Assembly: GCA_046154185.1 (NCBI GenBank)
Contig: JBJXGE010000053.1
Span: 1 to 64,000 of the forward strand
Reading direction: 5' to 3'
DNA length: 64,000 nt
DNA from: JBJXGE01 sp046154185
GTDB lineage: Bacteria > Planctomycetota > UBA8108 > UBA1146 > JAJFFE01
Below, piece after piece: positions 32,116 through 40,591 of this stretch (positions within the stretch are counted from its first letter, which is position 1; each line of letters opens with the position of its first letter). Below the pieces are notes generated by a model. The model had not been told where the DNA came from. It was given only the letters and a program-made list of their open reading frames with translations, and ran no database searches. A program made the position numbers and the translations under genes.

Positions 32116-33177
32116 ATGAATTTCAGCAGCTACAGAGTCGTCAAGAATTTGCGACGGGCGCACCGCGCTGTGCGCGTCACCGCCCGGCTGCTCATCGTGG
32201 CCGGCACACTCGCGCTTTCCGCGTGCGCCGGCCCCGCATCGCGCGATGCCGTCGCGCGCGGCGATGCCGTCGCAGCGCCGAAGCTGAGCGCCCGCTTTCC
32301 GAGCGGATTCGACGCGGCCGGCGAAGTCGCCGATTTTGTCGACGACGACGCGCTCCTTTATCGTGTGCGACTGCTGAGTGGCGAGACCGTCCGGGAGTGG
32401 CTGATTTGCGTCGAGGCGTTGGGGCCGGTGCAGTCGATGACCGCGTACAACTACACGGTGACACCCGACGACGCGAGTCACCCGCCACGCGAGTATCGTT
32501 CGCGCGGCGCGCTCTTGTGGGCGATCGTGTCCGCGCAAGAGTCCGCCGCGGAACATGAGATCGTCGTGACAGCGCCCGCAGATTTCCTGATGACCGGCTT
32601 TGTCCCGGCCTGTCGACTTGCACAAGAGCACAATCTCGACGAGGCCCTCGCGGGTCCCGTCGGGGCCGCGGATGCCGGGGCGACTACGAAATTGACTCCG
32701 GTCGAGCTCGAGGTCATCGAGCGTTTTTATATTTCCACGGTCGCCCTCTTTCAGACTTTGCAGGCGGTTCCCGAATTGAAATCGATCGTTATGGCGGCGA
32801 TTCAAAAGCCAAGCCTTTGGTCGATGGCGCGCTTCGGCGGGGTGAAGGTGTCGATCCGCAACGAATTTGGCAACGTCGCGCGTAGCACTGAGCCGCACCC
32901 GGCGGTACCCGACGCGACGCCGGTTTATAGCTTTCCGATGACGCTCGTCGCGAACCAACAAGATGCCCTCAACTGTCTCGTCACCGTCACACACCCGGGC
33001 CGACCGCTCACCCTATGCGCCGGCCTCCTCGCGATCGACGGCGTGCATCCGAACGATCCTAGTCGCCGCGTCGAAGTGCGGCTTGTCGCCGCGCGCCGCG
33101 CCGATAACCGGTCGGCGACGCCACCAGTACTTCTGCCGGGCAAGCCGGTCACGCTGGAGAAGGCTGGAAACGATTGA
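32116..33177 (+). CDS. Lipoprotein, hypothetical
   Basis: 353 residues with a long positively charged N-terminus, a hydrophobic core and lipobox 'LSAC' at about residue 37, so a lipid-anchored envelope protein. The mature part shows no domain I recognise. Segments such as 'LWAIVSAQESAAEHEIVVTAP' and 'VYSFPMTLVANQQDALNCLVTV' (in parts) suggest beta-sandwich structure. It is convergent with the M14 peptidase gene and divergent from the cytochrome gene. Confidence 0.75.
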   Translation: MNFSSYRVVKNLRRAHRAVRVTARLLIVAGTLALSACAGPASRDAVARGDAVAAPKLSARFPSGFDAAGEVADFVDDDALLYRVRLLSGETVREWLICVEALGPVQSMTAYNYTVTPDDASHPPREYRSRGALLWAIVSAQESAAEHEIVVTAPADFLMTGFVPACRLAQEHNLDEALAGPVGAADAGATTKLTPVELEVIERFYISTVALFQTLQAVPELKSIVMAAIQKPSLWSMARFGGVKVSIRNEFGNVARSTEPHPAVPDATPVYSFPMTLVANQQDALNCLVTVTHPGRPLTLCAGLLAIDGVHPNDPSRRVEVRLVAARRADNRSATPPVLLPGKPVTLEKAGND

Positions 33178-33218
33178 GCAGAGCGAAAAGTCCGAGATTC
33201 GAACTCGCTTGAATCGTT

Positions 33219-35789
33219 CTAACTGTTTTTCGGAGGATGCAGAATCGCTCGGAGTAACATCTTGAAGGTCGTCTGCGACCAACTGCGATACTGCGGGCGG
33301 AAACTAAAGAGGTGGACGCGGCCCGCGTCGATGGACGCCGTGAGCCACGCTCCGGCGCCGGCAATTTGATCTGGTTTCTTCACCCAACCGGAGAGCAACA
33401 CGCTTGACTCCGGGAAGCGGAGCAGCGTGTCGATGCGCGGGTGCTTCTTGAGATCTTCCTTCTCCTTGTCCTTCTCCTTCGCTTTGATGCGATAGGCGCG
33501 CGAGTCCGAAAAGAAAACCGGCTGTGAGTTGTCGAATCCAGCCGTCCATTCGGTGTCGTCGACGACGACCGTGCGCAAAATCGAGCCCGGGCACTTGAAA
33601 CCGTCATCGCCCTTAGCCGCTGCGACGTTTTCGAGCGGCAGCGCGAAGAGGTTGATCGCGAAGTCGCTCGATTGCTCGAACGTGATGAGTACGCCGCCCG
33701 CGCGCACGAACTCCTCGATCGCGACGAGGCCCTCCGGCTCGAGCCCGCCCGCAAAGCGCGGGAACACGCTGCCTTCGCGACGACCGTTGCGCAGCGTCTC
33801 TTCTGAAATGTTCGGCAGAATCAACACGTCGAGCCAATCATTGAGACGACCGGCGCGGATCGCCTCATTGCGGACGCGTTGATACGGCAACTCGTAGTGT
33901 TCGAGCACCCACCGTGTCCAACCTTCATCCATGCTCGATGTCCACGGTGCGTAGAGGCCGAGGCGAGGGAGACGAAGTGGGCGCGTCGAGTTCGCGAATG
34001 CCTCGGTTTTTTCTGCGCGGACGACGGATCGCAGCTCGATCTGCATTGGCGCGAGCACGGCTCGGGCGCGAACTTCATCTTCATTCGCGACGACGAAGTC
34101 GCCGATCACATCGTCCTCTTTCGCGGCGCGCAATTGGCCGACGGGCACGCCGGCGGCGAGAAGCGCGATCACACCGCGGAAACTCTCGCCGTCGAGCCCG
34201 TCGAGCGCGGGCCACGGCAATGCCGCCCGCGGCGCCCGCGGCAATGCGGCGAGCGCCGCCGCAACGGTGGTCGCGCGCTGCGTCGCGACTTCGAAACGGG
34301 TTATGACTTCCACGCGTCGGACGCCCAACAACAGCGGCAGCGTCCAACCGGCGACATCGTACGGCGCCGGTCCATCGGGATAGCGCTGCACTTCGAAAAG
34401 ATCCTTCACGTATTCGCCATACGGCTGGGCGCGGCGGATGATGAGCGTGCCCGCCGCATAGGCGAGTCCGTCCGCTTGAAACGGGGCCTGTGCCGACTCC
34501 ACTTCGACGCCGCTTTCGATCAACGAATTCAAGAGGCGAGCGAGCGCATTGCGATCGCGAATGTCGGGTGTCAGTAGCCACGCGAAAGGCGGGTCGTCGG
34601 CCTTCTCGCGTGCGGCCTCGGTTGCGGCATCGAGCGTGATTTGCAAGTATGTGCGCGGCTCCCGCGCGACGCTCGCGAGGAGCGAACGCGCCGCCGCGAG
34701 TTCGTACTTCGCAATATCGCCGACCCGCCACCAGCCGCCCGGCCAGGGCAGCGGAAAGCGATTCGATGGGCGGTAGCCGGTTTCGATATCCCGCGGCGCG
34801 ACGAGCTCGGAGATCGGCAAGAACATCGGGCTCGCGAGATTGGCCGACGCCGCCTCGGTGAGAAGGCCGACCATATTATGGCGCAGCGGAATGTTGCGAT
34901 TGCCGCCGGCCCACCACAAATCGTAGGTCACGCCCGTCGAGACTCCAGTCAGGCCTTCGGTCGTGAGATCAAAGAGCATCCGGGCGCCGAGCGCGCCGAT
35001 CCCGCACACGACGCCGGGCGCCAAGTTCGGATTCAAGGGATCGCGAAACGGCGGTACGAACATCCGCTCGCGTTTCGAACCCTGCTGATGCACATCCCAA
35101 TAAACTTGCGGCAACCATTCTCTATACAACAGGCGCGTGACGATGCGCGTTTCTTGCAGCGAGAGCATGAACCAATCGCGATTGTTGTCGTGGCCGGCGT
35201 AGAGTTGGTAGAGTTCGGTCAAGTCGGCTGCTTCAAACGGAGTGCCGCGAATCTGCCGGTACCATTTGACGACTTGGTCTTGGCCATCGGGATTCACGCT
35301 CGGAATAAGCACGACGACCAGCTCGCGTCGCGCGCTCTTCCACGGCTCGGCCTCCGATGTGGCGAGTTCATGCGCGAGTTGCATCGACATTTCGGCCGAG
35401 GCGATTTCCGTCGAGTGCATATTGCACGAGATGAAGACGAATGGCCGCGCACTCGCGAGCAGCTCAGCGCGTTCGGTCGCGCCGAGACCGCGCGGGTCGG
35501 CGATCCGCCGGGCCTTCCGCTTGAGCTCCGGTAAATTGCGGAGATTCTCTTCGCTCGAAATGATGGCGATGAGAAAGTCGCGGCCCTCGGTCGTGCCATC
35601 GACGCGTTCAACGACGATGCGCTCGCTCGCCAGGTCGAGCTCGCGAAAATAGCGGGCGATCGCTTCCCAATCCGCGAGCTCAAAGTCAGCGCAAATCGGG
35701 CGACCCAAGAACTCATTCGGAGACTGCGGCGGCGCCGCGAGCAAAAACGTTTGCGATGCCAAAACCAACAATGCCGCAAGCGACGCCAT
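33219..35789 (-). CDS. Secreted M14-family zinc carboxypeptidase
   Basis: 856 residues with a signal peptide (about 1-20). The M14 zinc site is complete: His125 and Glu128 in 'NMHSTEIAS', His234 in 'WDVHQQGS', and the catalytic Glu312 in 'GLLTEAAS'; 'PSVNPDGQD' supplies the usual Asn-Pro-Asp-Gly element. The 500 residues after the catalytic domain are an extension seen in large planctomycete/Bacteroidota M14 proteins; near 690-730 a 'VLILPNISEETLRNG' and 'VAIEEFVRAGGVLITFEQS' pattern resembles a glutamine-amidotransferase-like fold. It probably degrades peptides or muropeptides outside the cytoplasm. It lies 26 bases after the YugP-like gene, so they may be cotranscribed. Confidence 0.9.
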   Translation of the reverse strand: MASLAALLVLASQTFLLAAPPQSPNEFLGRPICADFELADWEAIARYFRELDLASERIVVERVDGTTEGRDFLIAIISSEENLRNLPELKRKARRIADPRGLGATERAELLASARPFVFISCNMHSTEIASAEMSMQLAHELATSEAEPWKSARRELVVVLIPSVNPDGQDQVVKWYRQIRGTPFEAADLTELYQLYAGHDNNRDWFMLSLQETRIVTRLLYREWLPQVYWDVHQQGSKRERMFVPPFRDPLNPNLAPGVVCGIGALGARMLFDLTTEGLTGVSTGVTYDLWWAGGNRNIPLRHNMVGLLTEAASANLASPMFLPISELVAPRDIETGYRPSNRFPLPWPGGWWRVGDIAKYELAAARSLLASVAREPRTYLQITLDAATEAAREKADDPPFAWLLTPDIRDRNALARLLNSLIESGVEVESAQAPFQADGLAYAAGTLIIRRAQPYGEYVKDLFEVQRYPDGPAPYDVAGWTLPLLLGVRRVEVITRFEVATQRATTVAAALAALPRAPRAALPWPALDGLDGESFRGVIALLAAGVPVGQLRAAKEDDVIGDFVVANEDEVRARAVLAPMQIELRSVVRAEKTEAFANSTRPLRLPRLGLYAPWTSSMDEGWTRWVLEHYELPYQRVRNEAIRAGRLNDWLDVLILPNISEETLRNGRREGSVFPRFAGGLEPEGLVAIEEFVRAGGVLITFEQSSDFAINLFALPLENVAAAKGDDGFKCPGSILRTVVVDDTEWTAGFDNSQPVFFSDSRAYRIKAKEKDKEKEDLKKHPRIDTLLRFPESSVLLSGWVKKPDQIAGAGAWLTASIDAGRVHLFSFRPQYRSWSQTTFKMLLRAILHPPKNS

Positions 35790-35815
35790 CGGTACTTCAC
35801 TCTCTGCTCAGACCC

Positions 35816-36505
35816 TTAGTCACGACTCGAGCGATTGAACACGCTCAAGTAGTAGAGCAGAGTGGCGATCGATTGCAAAGTCGCGGCGACGTAGGTCATG
35901 GCGGCTGCGGTCAGCACGCTCGAGACGCCGGCGGCTTCTTCCGCATCGGTGATCAAACCCGTGTCCGCGAGGACGCGTTTGGCGCGACGGGACGCGTCGA
36001 ATTCGACCGGCAACGTAATGAGTTGAAACACGACGGCCGCGCCGAACAACACGAGTCCAGCAAGTGCTAGCGGTTTAATGCTCAGCAGCAGGCCGGCGAT
36101 GAACAGCGGCAGAAACAACATCGAGCCGAACTGCGCAATCGGCACGTAGAAGCTCCGAAGTTGGAGCGGTGCATAGGCGACGCTGTGTTGCATCGCGTGT
36201 CCGGCTTCGTGCGCGGCGATCGCGCTCGCCGCGACGCTTGCGCCCTGGAAAACGGGCGGCGAGAGTCGCAAGACGCGTTCCCTCGGATCGTAGTGGTCCG
36301 AGAGATATCCCTGGCTCTGCTCGATGCGAACGTCATGGACTCCGGCGTGCGCGAGCACGGCCTGTGCGACTTGCGCGCCGCTCAGACGGCTCGAAGCCGG
36401 ATGCCGAGACCAACGCGCAAACGCGGAGTCGACCCAGAGTTTCGCGAGGAGCGCGATGATGACGAATGGACCGACGAAAATGAGGTAGCGGGGATCGAAG
36501 AACAT
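35816..36505 (-). CDS. YugP-type zinc-dependent membrane protease
   Basis: 229 residues from ATG 36505 with GGAG ten bases upstream; the frame extends to 36559 but without conservation. The N-terminal membrane helix (FFDPRYLIFVGPFVIIALLA), the segment 'ARWSRHPASSRLSGAQVAQAVL', the zinc motif 'AAHEAGHAMQH' (HExxH) and 'LPVEFDASRRAKRVL' are the YugP/DUF-zinc-peptidase hallmarks. Three or more further membrane helices follow the active site. The substrate is unknown. It is upstream of the M14 gene on the same strand. Confidence 0.92.
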   Translation of the reverse strand: MFFDPRYLIFVGPFVIIALLAKLWVDSAFARWSRHPASSRLSGAQVAQAVLAHAGVHDVRIEQSQGYLSDHYDPRERVLRLSPPVFQGASVAASAIAAHEAGHAMQHSVAYAPLQLRSFYVPIAQFGSMLFLPLFIAGLLLSIKPLALAGLVLFGAAVVFQLITLPVEFDASRRAKRVLADTGLITDAEEAAGVSSVLTAAAMTYVAATLQSIATLLYYLSVFNRSSRD

Positions 36506-36693
36506 TACCTGTGCTCCTTCAAGGCGGCGGATCCGCCATGTTTCGGGCTGACATCGCAATCCGCTTGCCGATTCTCGACGCGCGGCGCCAGCGAGCGGAA
36601 GAATCTCCGCGACGGCGTCTTAAGCTGCTCCGATCGAGGTTGGCGACGCCCAGTCATTGGGGTGAACTGCCAAATTGACGTCGCCGGGCGCCG

Positions 36694-37962
36694 TTACCGT
36701 GCAAATTCAAATGGCAGGAACTTTTTCGCCATCTCAAATTGCGCGTCGAGATCATCCCACGAGCTACCGCCGAGATTCACGATCGCGTAACGATAACTCT
36801 CGACGCCTTGTTCGATCTGCGACAACCGTCGGCCGGTCTCGCCGTAGAGTCTCACACGCACATCCGGGATCTGCGCCCGCAAGCACGACAGATCGGCGGC
36901 GGTCGGTTGGCGAGTCAGGACGGCATCATCGAAGCGACGAAAGACGAAACTCGTTGCGACTCGGTGCGGTCCTTGCGCGCGCCGCACGACCGGCGTGTCG
37001 CCGGTGACGAGCGCCAGTTGCACGTCGTACGTGTTGTTGCCGTCGACTTTCTCGTACAGATCCGCGAACTGATACGCCATGCGCGGATTCACTTCGACGA
37101 TGTGGATCGAGTCGGACGCGGCGTTGAAAAACATTTCGACGTTGAAAACCGTGTCGTCGAGACCGAGTCGCAATACGGCGCGCGTCGCGAGTTCGCGCAT
37201 CCGGGCTTGCACCGATTCCGGAAGTCGCGACGGGTAGTCGAAGCGCCGGAAACTGATGGTCCCCTCATACATGATCGAGTCCGTGATGCCGAGGAATTCG
37301 ACGCGTCCGCGGGCGGCGAATCCTTCGACTGTCACGAGGGCGCCGTCGAGGATGCGTTCACCGATAAAGCAGCCGGCTGGCAGCGACGTGGGGCGGTAAT
37401 AGCTGAGCAGGCGGTCATACGGCCAAAGCAAGTTGAGCGCGACGCGCCGCGTCGCGAATCCGATTCGCACGTGCGTTCGCAGCTCCGCTAACGAATCGAT
37501 GCGTTTGGCGAGAATCGAGAATGTGCCGCGCACGGGTTTCACAAAGAGCGGCAAGCCGATGGCCGGGGCGTGCGCGCGCGAATCGATGACGACGAACTGA
37601 GGAGTCGCTTCCGGCGCTACTTCCGCGAGCACTTCGCGGGCGTGGAACTTGTGCTGGCAAAGGAGGACGGCTTTGGGCGCTGGTCCTGGCAAACCGCGCT
37701 TTTGCGCCACCGCCGCCGCGACACTGGCGGCGAGGTAATCATCGGTGCCGAGCACGCCGTCGATGGTGCCATCGAGAGCAGCCAATCGGTCTATGTACGG
37801 CAGCGGATCAAAGCGTCGGAAGAGATGGCGTAGTCCAATGCGCGCCGGCACGCTGCACGCGCCGTCGTCGATGAATTGAAACCGGTACGAAGCGGCGAGT
37901 CGCGGAGCGGCGAGCTCTTCGCGATCCCAAGCCGTCGGCCCGATGACGAGGATTGTTTTCAC
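36694..37962 (-). CDS. ATP-grasp domain protein
   Basis: 422 residues starting at GTG 37962. The N-terminal part (1 to about 110) is a Rossmann-like pre-ATP-grasp domain ('TILVIGPTAWDREEL'). The ATP-grasp fold follows, with 'GLPLFVKPVRGTFS' (lysine for ATP), 'CFIGERILDGALVTVEGF', and the metal-binding 'FNVEMFF...IHIVEVNPRMAYQFADLY' near residue 290-310. Such enzymes ligate a carboxylate to an amine or thiol. The substrate cannot be told. It is the last gene of an operon with an ABC exporter, which suggests that the exporter handles a product related to this ligase. Confidence 0.85.
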   Translation of the reverse strand: MKTILVIGPTAWDREELAAPRLAASYRFQFIDDGACSVPARIGLRHLFRRFDPLPYIDRLAALDGTIDGVLGTDDYLAASVAAAVAQKRGLPGPAPKAVLLCQHKFHAREVLAEVAPEATPQFVVIDSRAHAPAIGLPLFVKPVRGTFSILAKRIDSLAELRTHVRIGFATRRVALNLLWPYDRLLSYYRPTSLPAGCFIGERILDGALVTVEGFAARGRVEFLGITDSIMYEGTISFRRFDYPSRLPESVQARMRELATRAVLRLGLDDTVFNVEMFFNAASDSIHIVEVNPRMAYQFADLYEKVDGNNTYDVQLALVTGDTPVVRRAQGPHRVATSFVFRRFDDAVLTRQPTAADLSCLRAQIPDVRVRLYGETGRRLSQIEQGVESYRYAIVNLGGSSWDDLDAQFEMAKKFLPFEFAR

Positions 37963-37992
37963 TCGGCGTTGGCTTCTTCGAGCTTGTACGCG

Positions 37993-39042
37993 CTATTCCC
38001 AGCGGAAGATCTTCAGCGCCAGCACAAAAGACACCGCGGCCCACGCTCCCAACACGCCGAGTTCCATCCACAAACTCGCGAGTGAAGCGCCTTCGAGCAC
38101 GATCGCGCGCAGCGCATCATTGAGCGCGGTGAGCGGCAGGAGTCGGATGAACGGATGCGCCGCTTCGGGGAATCGATCGTACGCGAAAAACACTCCGGAC
38201 AAGAGCCACATCGGCATCATGAAAAGGTTCATGATGCCGGACACGGCCTCGAGCGTTCGCGCGCGCGACACGATCAACAACCCCGCGCTCGCGAATGTCA
38301 GCATGCCGAGGAGGCACGCGACAGCGAAGCTCGCGACATTGCCGCGCATCGGCACGCCGAGCACGAGGAACGCGAAGGCTCCGAGCGTCGAGAGTTCAAG
38401 CACCAGAAACACCAAGCGCGAACACAAGAACGACGCGAGCAGCGATGTCTTACGCATCGGCGTCACCAAATAGCGTCGCAACAGTTTCTTCTGCCGCATG
38501 TCGGCGAGCGCGAAGCCGATGCCCCAGATACCGGTGCCCATCAAGTTCATGCCGAGGAGTCCAGGGAACAACCAATCGATGTAGCGCGAGCCGGTCTCGT
38601 GCACTTCTTCGACTTCGAACACTTTGGCGGGCGCACCCGCGAGCGCGCGCCGCAGCGCTTGCTCAACCCGGAGACTCGTGATGGCGGCTTCCGGCCGACC
38701 GGGATCGTAGCGCAGCTTGAGCGGCGGCCCCGGCAACACGAGTGCGGCGATGTGACCGTAGCGCAATTTCCGCTCGCCGTCCTCGGCGCTCGCAATCGTT
38801 TCGATGAGAAGCTGCGCGTCGCCGCGCAATGAAGCGAGCAACGGTTGCACTTCGACGCCTGCGGCGGTCGGCGAGAGCACGGCGATTTTTTGCGCCTCAA
38901 CCGGTCGCTGCTTGAACGCCCAGCCGAGAATCATCGCGAGGACAAGTGGAAACACGAGCACCCAAAACACGGCCTCTGGCTCGCGAAAAAACAGCTTCAC
39001 CCGCACCCGCGCCAGCTCATACGTCTGCCGCCAATTAAGCAT
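37993..39042 (-). CDS. ABC-2 type transporter permease
   Basis: 349 residues. One N-terminal membrane helix ('VFWVLVFPLVLAMILGWAF') is followed by a soluble loop of about 120 residues and five or more C-terminal helices including 'GLLGMNLMGTGIWGIGFALA' and 'FMMPMWLLSGVFF', with 'MRQKKLLRRYLVTPMR' between them. This is the ABC-2/DrrB-like layout of exporters. It overlaps the ATPase gene by eight bases and should form a transporter with it. Confidence 0.92.
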   Translation of the reverse strand: MLNWRQTYELARVRVKLFFREPEAVFWVLVFPLVLAMILGWAFKQRPVEAQKIAVLSPTAAGVEVQPLLASLRGDAQLLIETIASAEDGERKLRYGHIAALVLPGPPLKLRYDPGRPEAAITSLRVEQALRRALAGAPAKVFEVEEVHETGSRYIDWLFPGLLGMNLMGTGIWGIGFALADMRQKKLLRRYLVTPMRKTSLLASFLCSRLVFLVLELSTLGAFAFLVLGVPMRGNVASFAVACLLGMLTFASAGLLIVSRARTLEAVSGIMNLFMMPMWLLSGVFFAYDRFPEAAHPFIRLLPLTALNDALRAIVLEGASLASLWMELGVLGAWAAVSFVLALKIFRWE

Positions 39043-40012
39043 CGCGCAAATGCCTTCCCGTCAACGTAACGAACACATCCTCCAGCGTCGGTCGGTGCGT
39101 ATGCAGATGCTCGAGCCGGTAACCGCGCGTCTTCACGAGCTCGAGTATCGCCGGCACGGCGACGTGCGCGGAGCCGACCTGCAGACTCAACATCTTCGCG
39201 TCGCGACGCACGCGCAGGACTCCGGCGAGCGCCGCCAGTTCACGCTCCAAGGCGTCACTCGCCGCGTCTCCGTCGAGCCCTTCGAGTTCGATCTCAACCA
39301 GACTCTCGGCGCCGAGCGACGCGATAATCTGCCGCGGACTGCCCGTCGCGATCGCTTTGCCGTGGTCGATGATCACGATGTCATCGCAAAGATGCTCCGC
39401 CTCATCCATGTAGTGCGTCGTGAGCAGCACGGTCCCGCCGCGCGCGCGAAACTCGGTCACGACTTGCCAGAGATGTCGACGCGCTTGCGGATCGAGCCCC
39501 GTCGTTGGCTCGTCGAGGAACAACAGGCGCGGGTGATGCACGAGCGCGCACGCAACGGCGAGTCGTTGGCGCTGACCGCCCGAGAGGGTGCCGTTGCGCG
39601 CGTTGCGCTTTTCCGCGAGACCGACGAGCTCCAGCACTTCGTCGATCGAGCGGCGCGTGCGATAGAAACTTCCGAAGAGCCGGAGCACTTCGGCGACGGT
39701 CAGCTTCTCATCCAGCCGAGATTCCTGCAGCTGCACGCCGATTTGCTCGAGGATCTCGGGAGCCGTCCGCTTCGTGAATTCCTGGCCGAGGACTCGCACC
39801 GTGCCGGAGTCCGCGCGCTCGAGCCCGACCAGGATGTTGATAGTCGTCGTTTTGCCGGCGCCGTTTGGACCCAAAAGTCCGAGGCACCGACCGGTGGCAA
39901 GCGTGATGTCGAGTCCGTCGACCGCGACGACATCGCCAAAGCGACGGCGCAAACCGATAACCTCGATCGCGAGCGCCTCGGCTGCGGCGCGCTCATCGTG
40001 AGCGGTTGTCAC
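39035..40012 (-). CDS. ABC transporter ATP-binding protein (DrrA-like)
   Basis: 325 residues from GTG 40012, which overlaps the preceding stop by four bases. Walker A 'GPNGAGKTT', signature 'LSGGQRQRLAVACAL', Walker B 'LLFLDEPTTGLDP' and H-loop 'LTTHYMDEAEHLCD' are all normal for the exporter family of natural-product and lipid transporters. It pairs with the permease downstream. The C-terminal domain (about 220-320) is typical of DrrA-like subunits. Confidence 0.95.
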   Translation of the reverse strand: MTTAHDERAAAEALAIEVIGLRRRFGDVVAVDGLDITLATGRCLGLLGPNGAGKTTTINILVGLERADSGTVRVLGQEFTKRTAPEILEQIGVQLQESRLDEKLTVAEVLRLFGSFYRTRRSIDEVLELVGLAEKRNARNGTLSGGQRQRLAVACALVHHPRLLFLDEPTTGLDPQARRHLWQVVTEFRARGGTVLLTTHYMDEAEHLCDDIVIIDHGKAIATGSPRQIIASLGAESLVEIELEGLDGDAASDALERELAALAGVLRVRRDAKMLSLQVGSAHVAVPAILELVKTRGYRLEHLHTHRPTLEDVFVTLTGRHLRDA

Positions 40013-40350
40013 TTCTTCCTCTCATAGTCGCGCAGCGCTCGGAGCGCGTAGAGCGTGCCGACGAATGCGCCGACGCACACCAGGGAACGGACGATGTTGA
40101 GTTTGTTGCGGACCACCAGGAAACACGGGACGCCGATGAGCAGCACCAAGACGAGCGCGAGCCAACGCGTGAGCACGCTCCGACGCAGTCGCTCCGCCGT
40201 GCTTTGCTCGTCGTCTGCATGCGGCTCTGGCAGCTCAACGCTGTGGTAATCAACGTCTTCCGCCCAGCCGGTCTCAGCGTCGCTACCGCATGATCGACAG
40301 CGGGTTGCGGTGTCGGCAATGGGTTCGCCGCAGTGCGGGCACAAAGTCAT
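40009..40350 (-). CDS. Zinc-ribbon membrane protein
   Basis: 113 residues from ATG 40350; sequence upstream to 40458 is open but not conserved. The N-terminus is a zinc ribbon 'MTLCPHCGEPIADTATRCRSCG' in parts (two Cys-x2-Cys pairs). Two hydrophobic helices follow ('LALVLVLLIGVPCFLVV' and 'LVCVGAFVGTLYAL'). It is the first gene of the ABC/ATP-grasp operon; whether it has a role in transport is unknown. Confidence 0.75.
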   Translation of the reverse strand: MTLCPHCGEPIADTATRCRSCGSDAETGWAEDVDYHSVELPEPHADDEQSTAERLRRSVLTRWLALVLVLLIGVPCFLVVRNKLNIVRSLVCVGAFVGTLYALRALRDYERKK

Positions 40351-40591
40351 GACTCGGTGTTTCGGTAATAGGTCGGAGTCGGATTCCGCCAGCGCGCGGC
40401 CCGTCACGACGGGCTCTCGGTGACCAGGGATTGTGCCCGGGCGACGAGATTTTTCCAAATGATTGCCACGCAGCGGCGAGTCGCGGAGATAAATTGTCGG
40501 AACCGCATTAACCGAGAGCCCGCCAACGGGGGACCCGCCCGTTCACATTGGTTCGCGCGCGCGGCGCCGCGCCGGGGGGTTGAGTACATTC

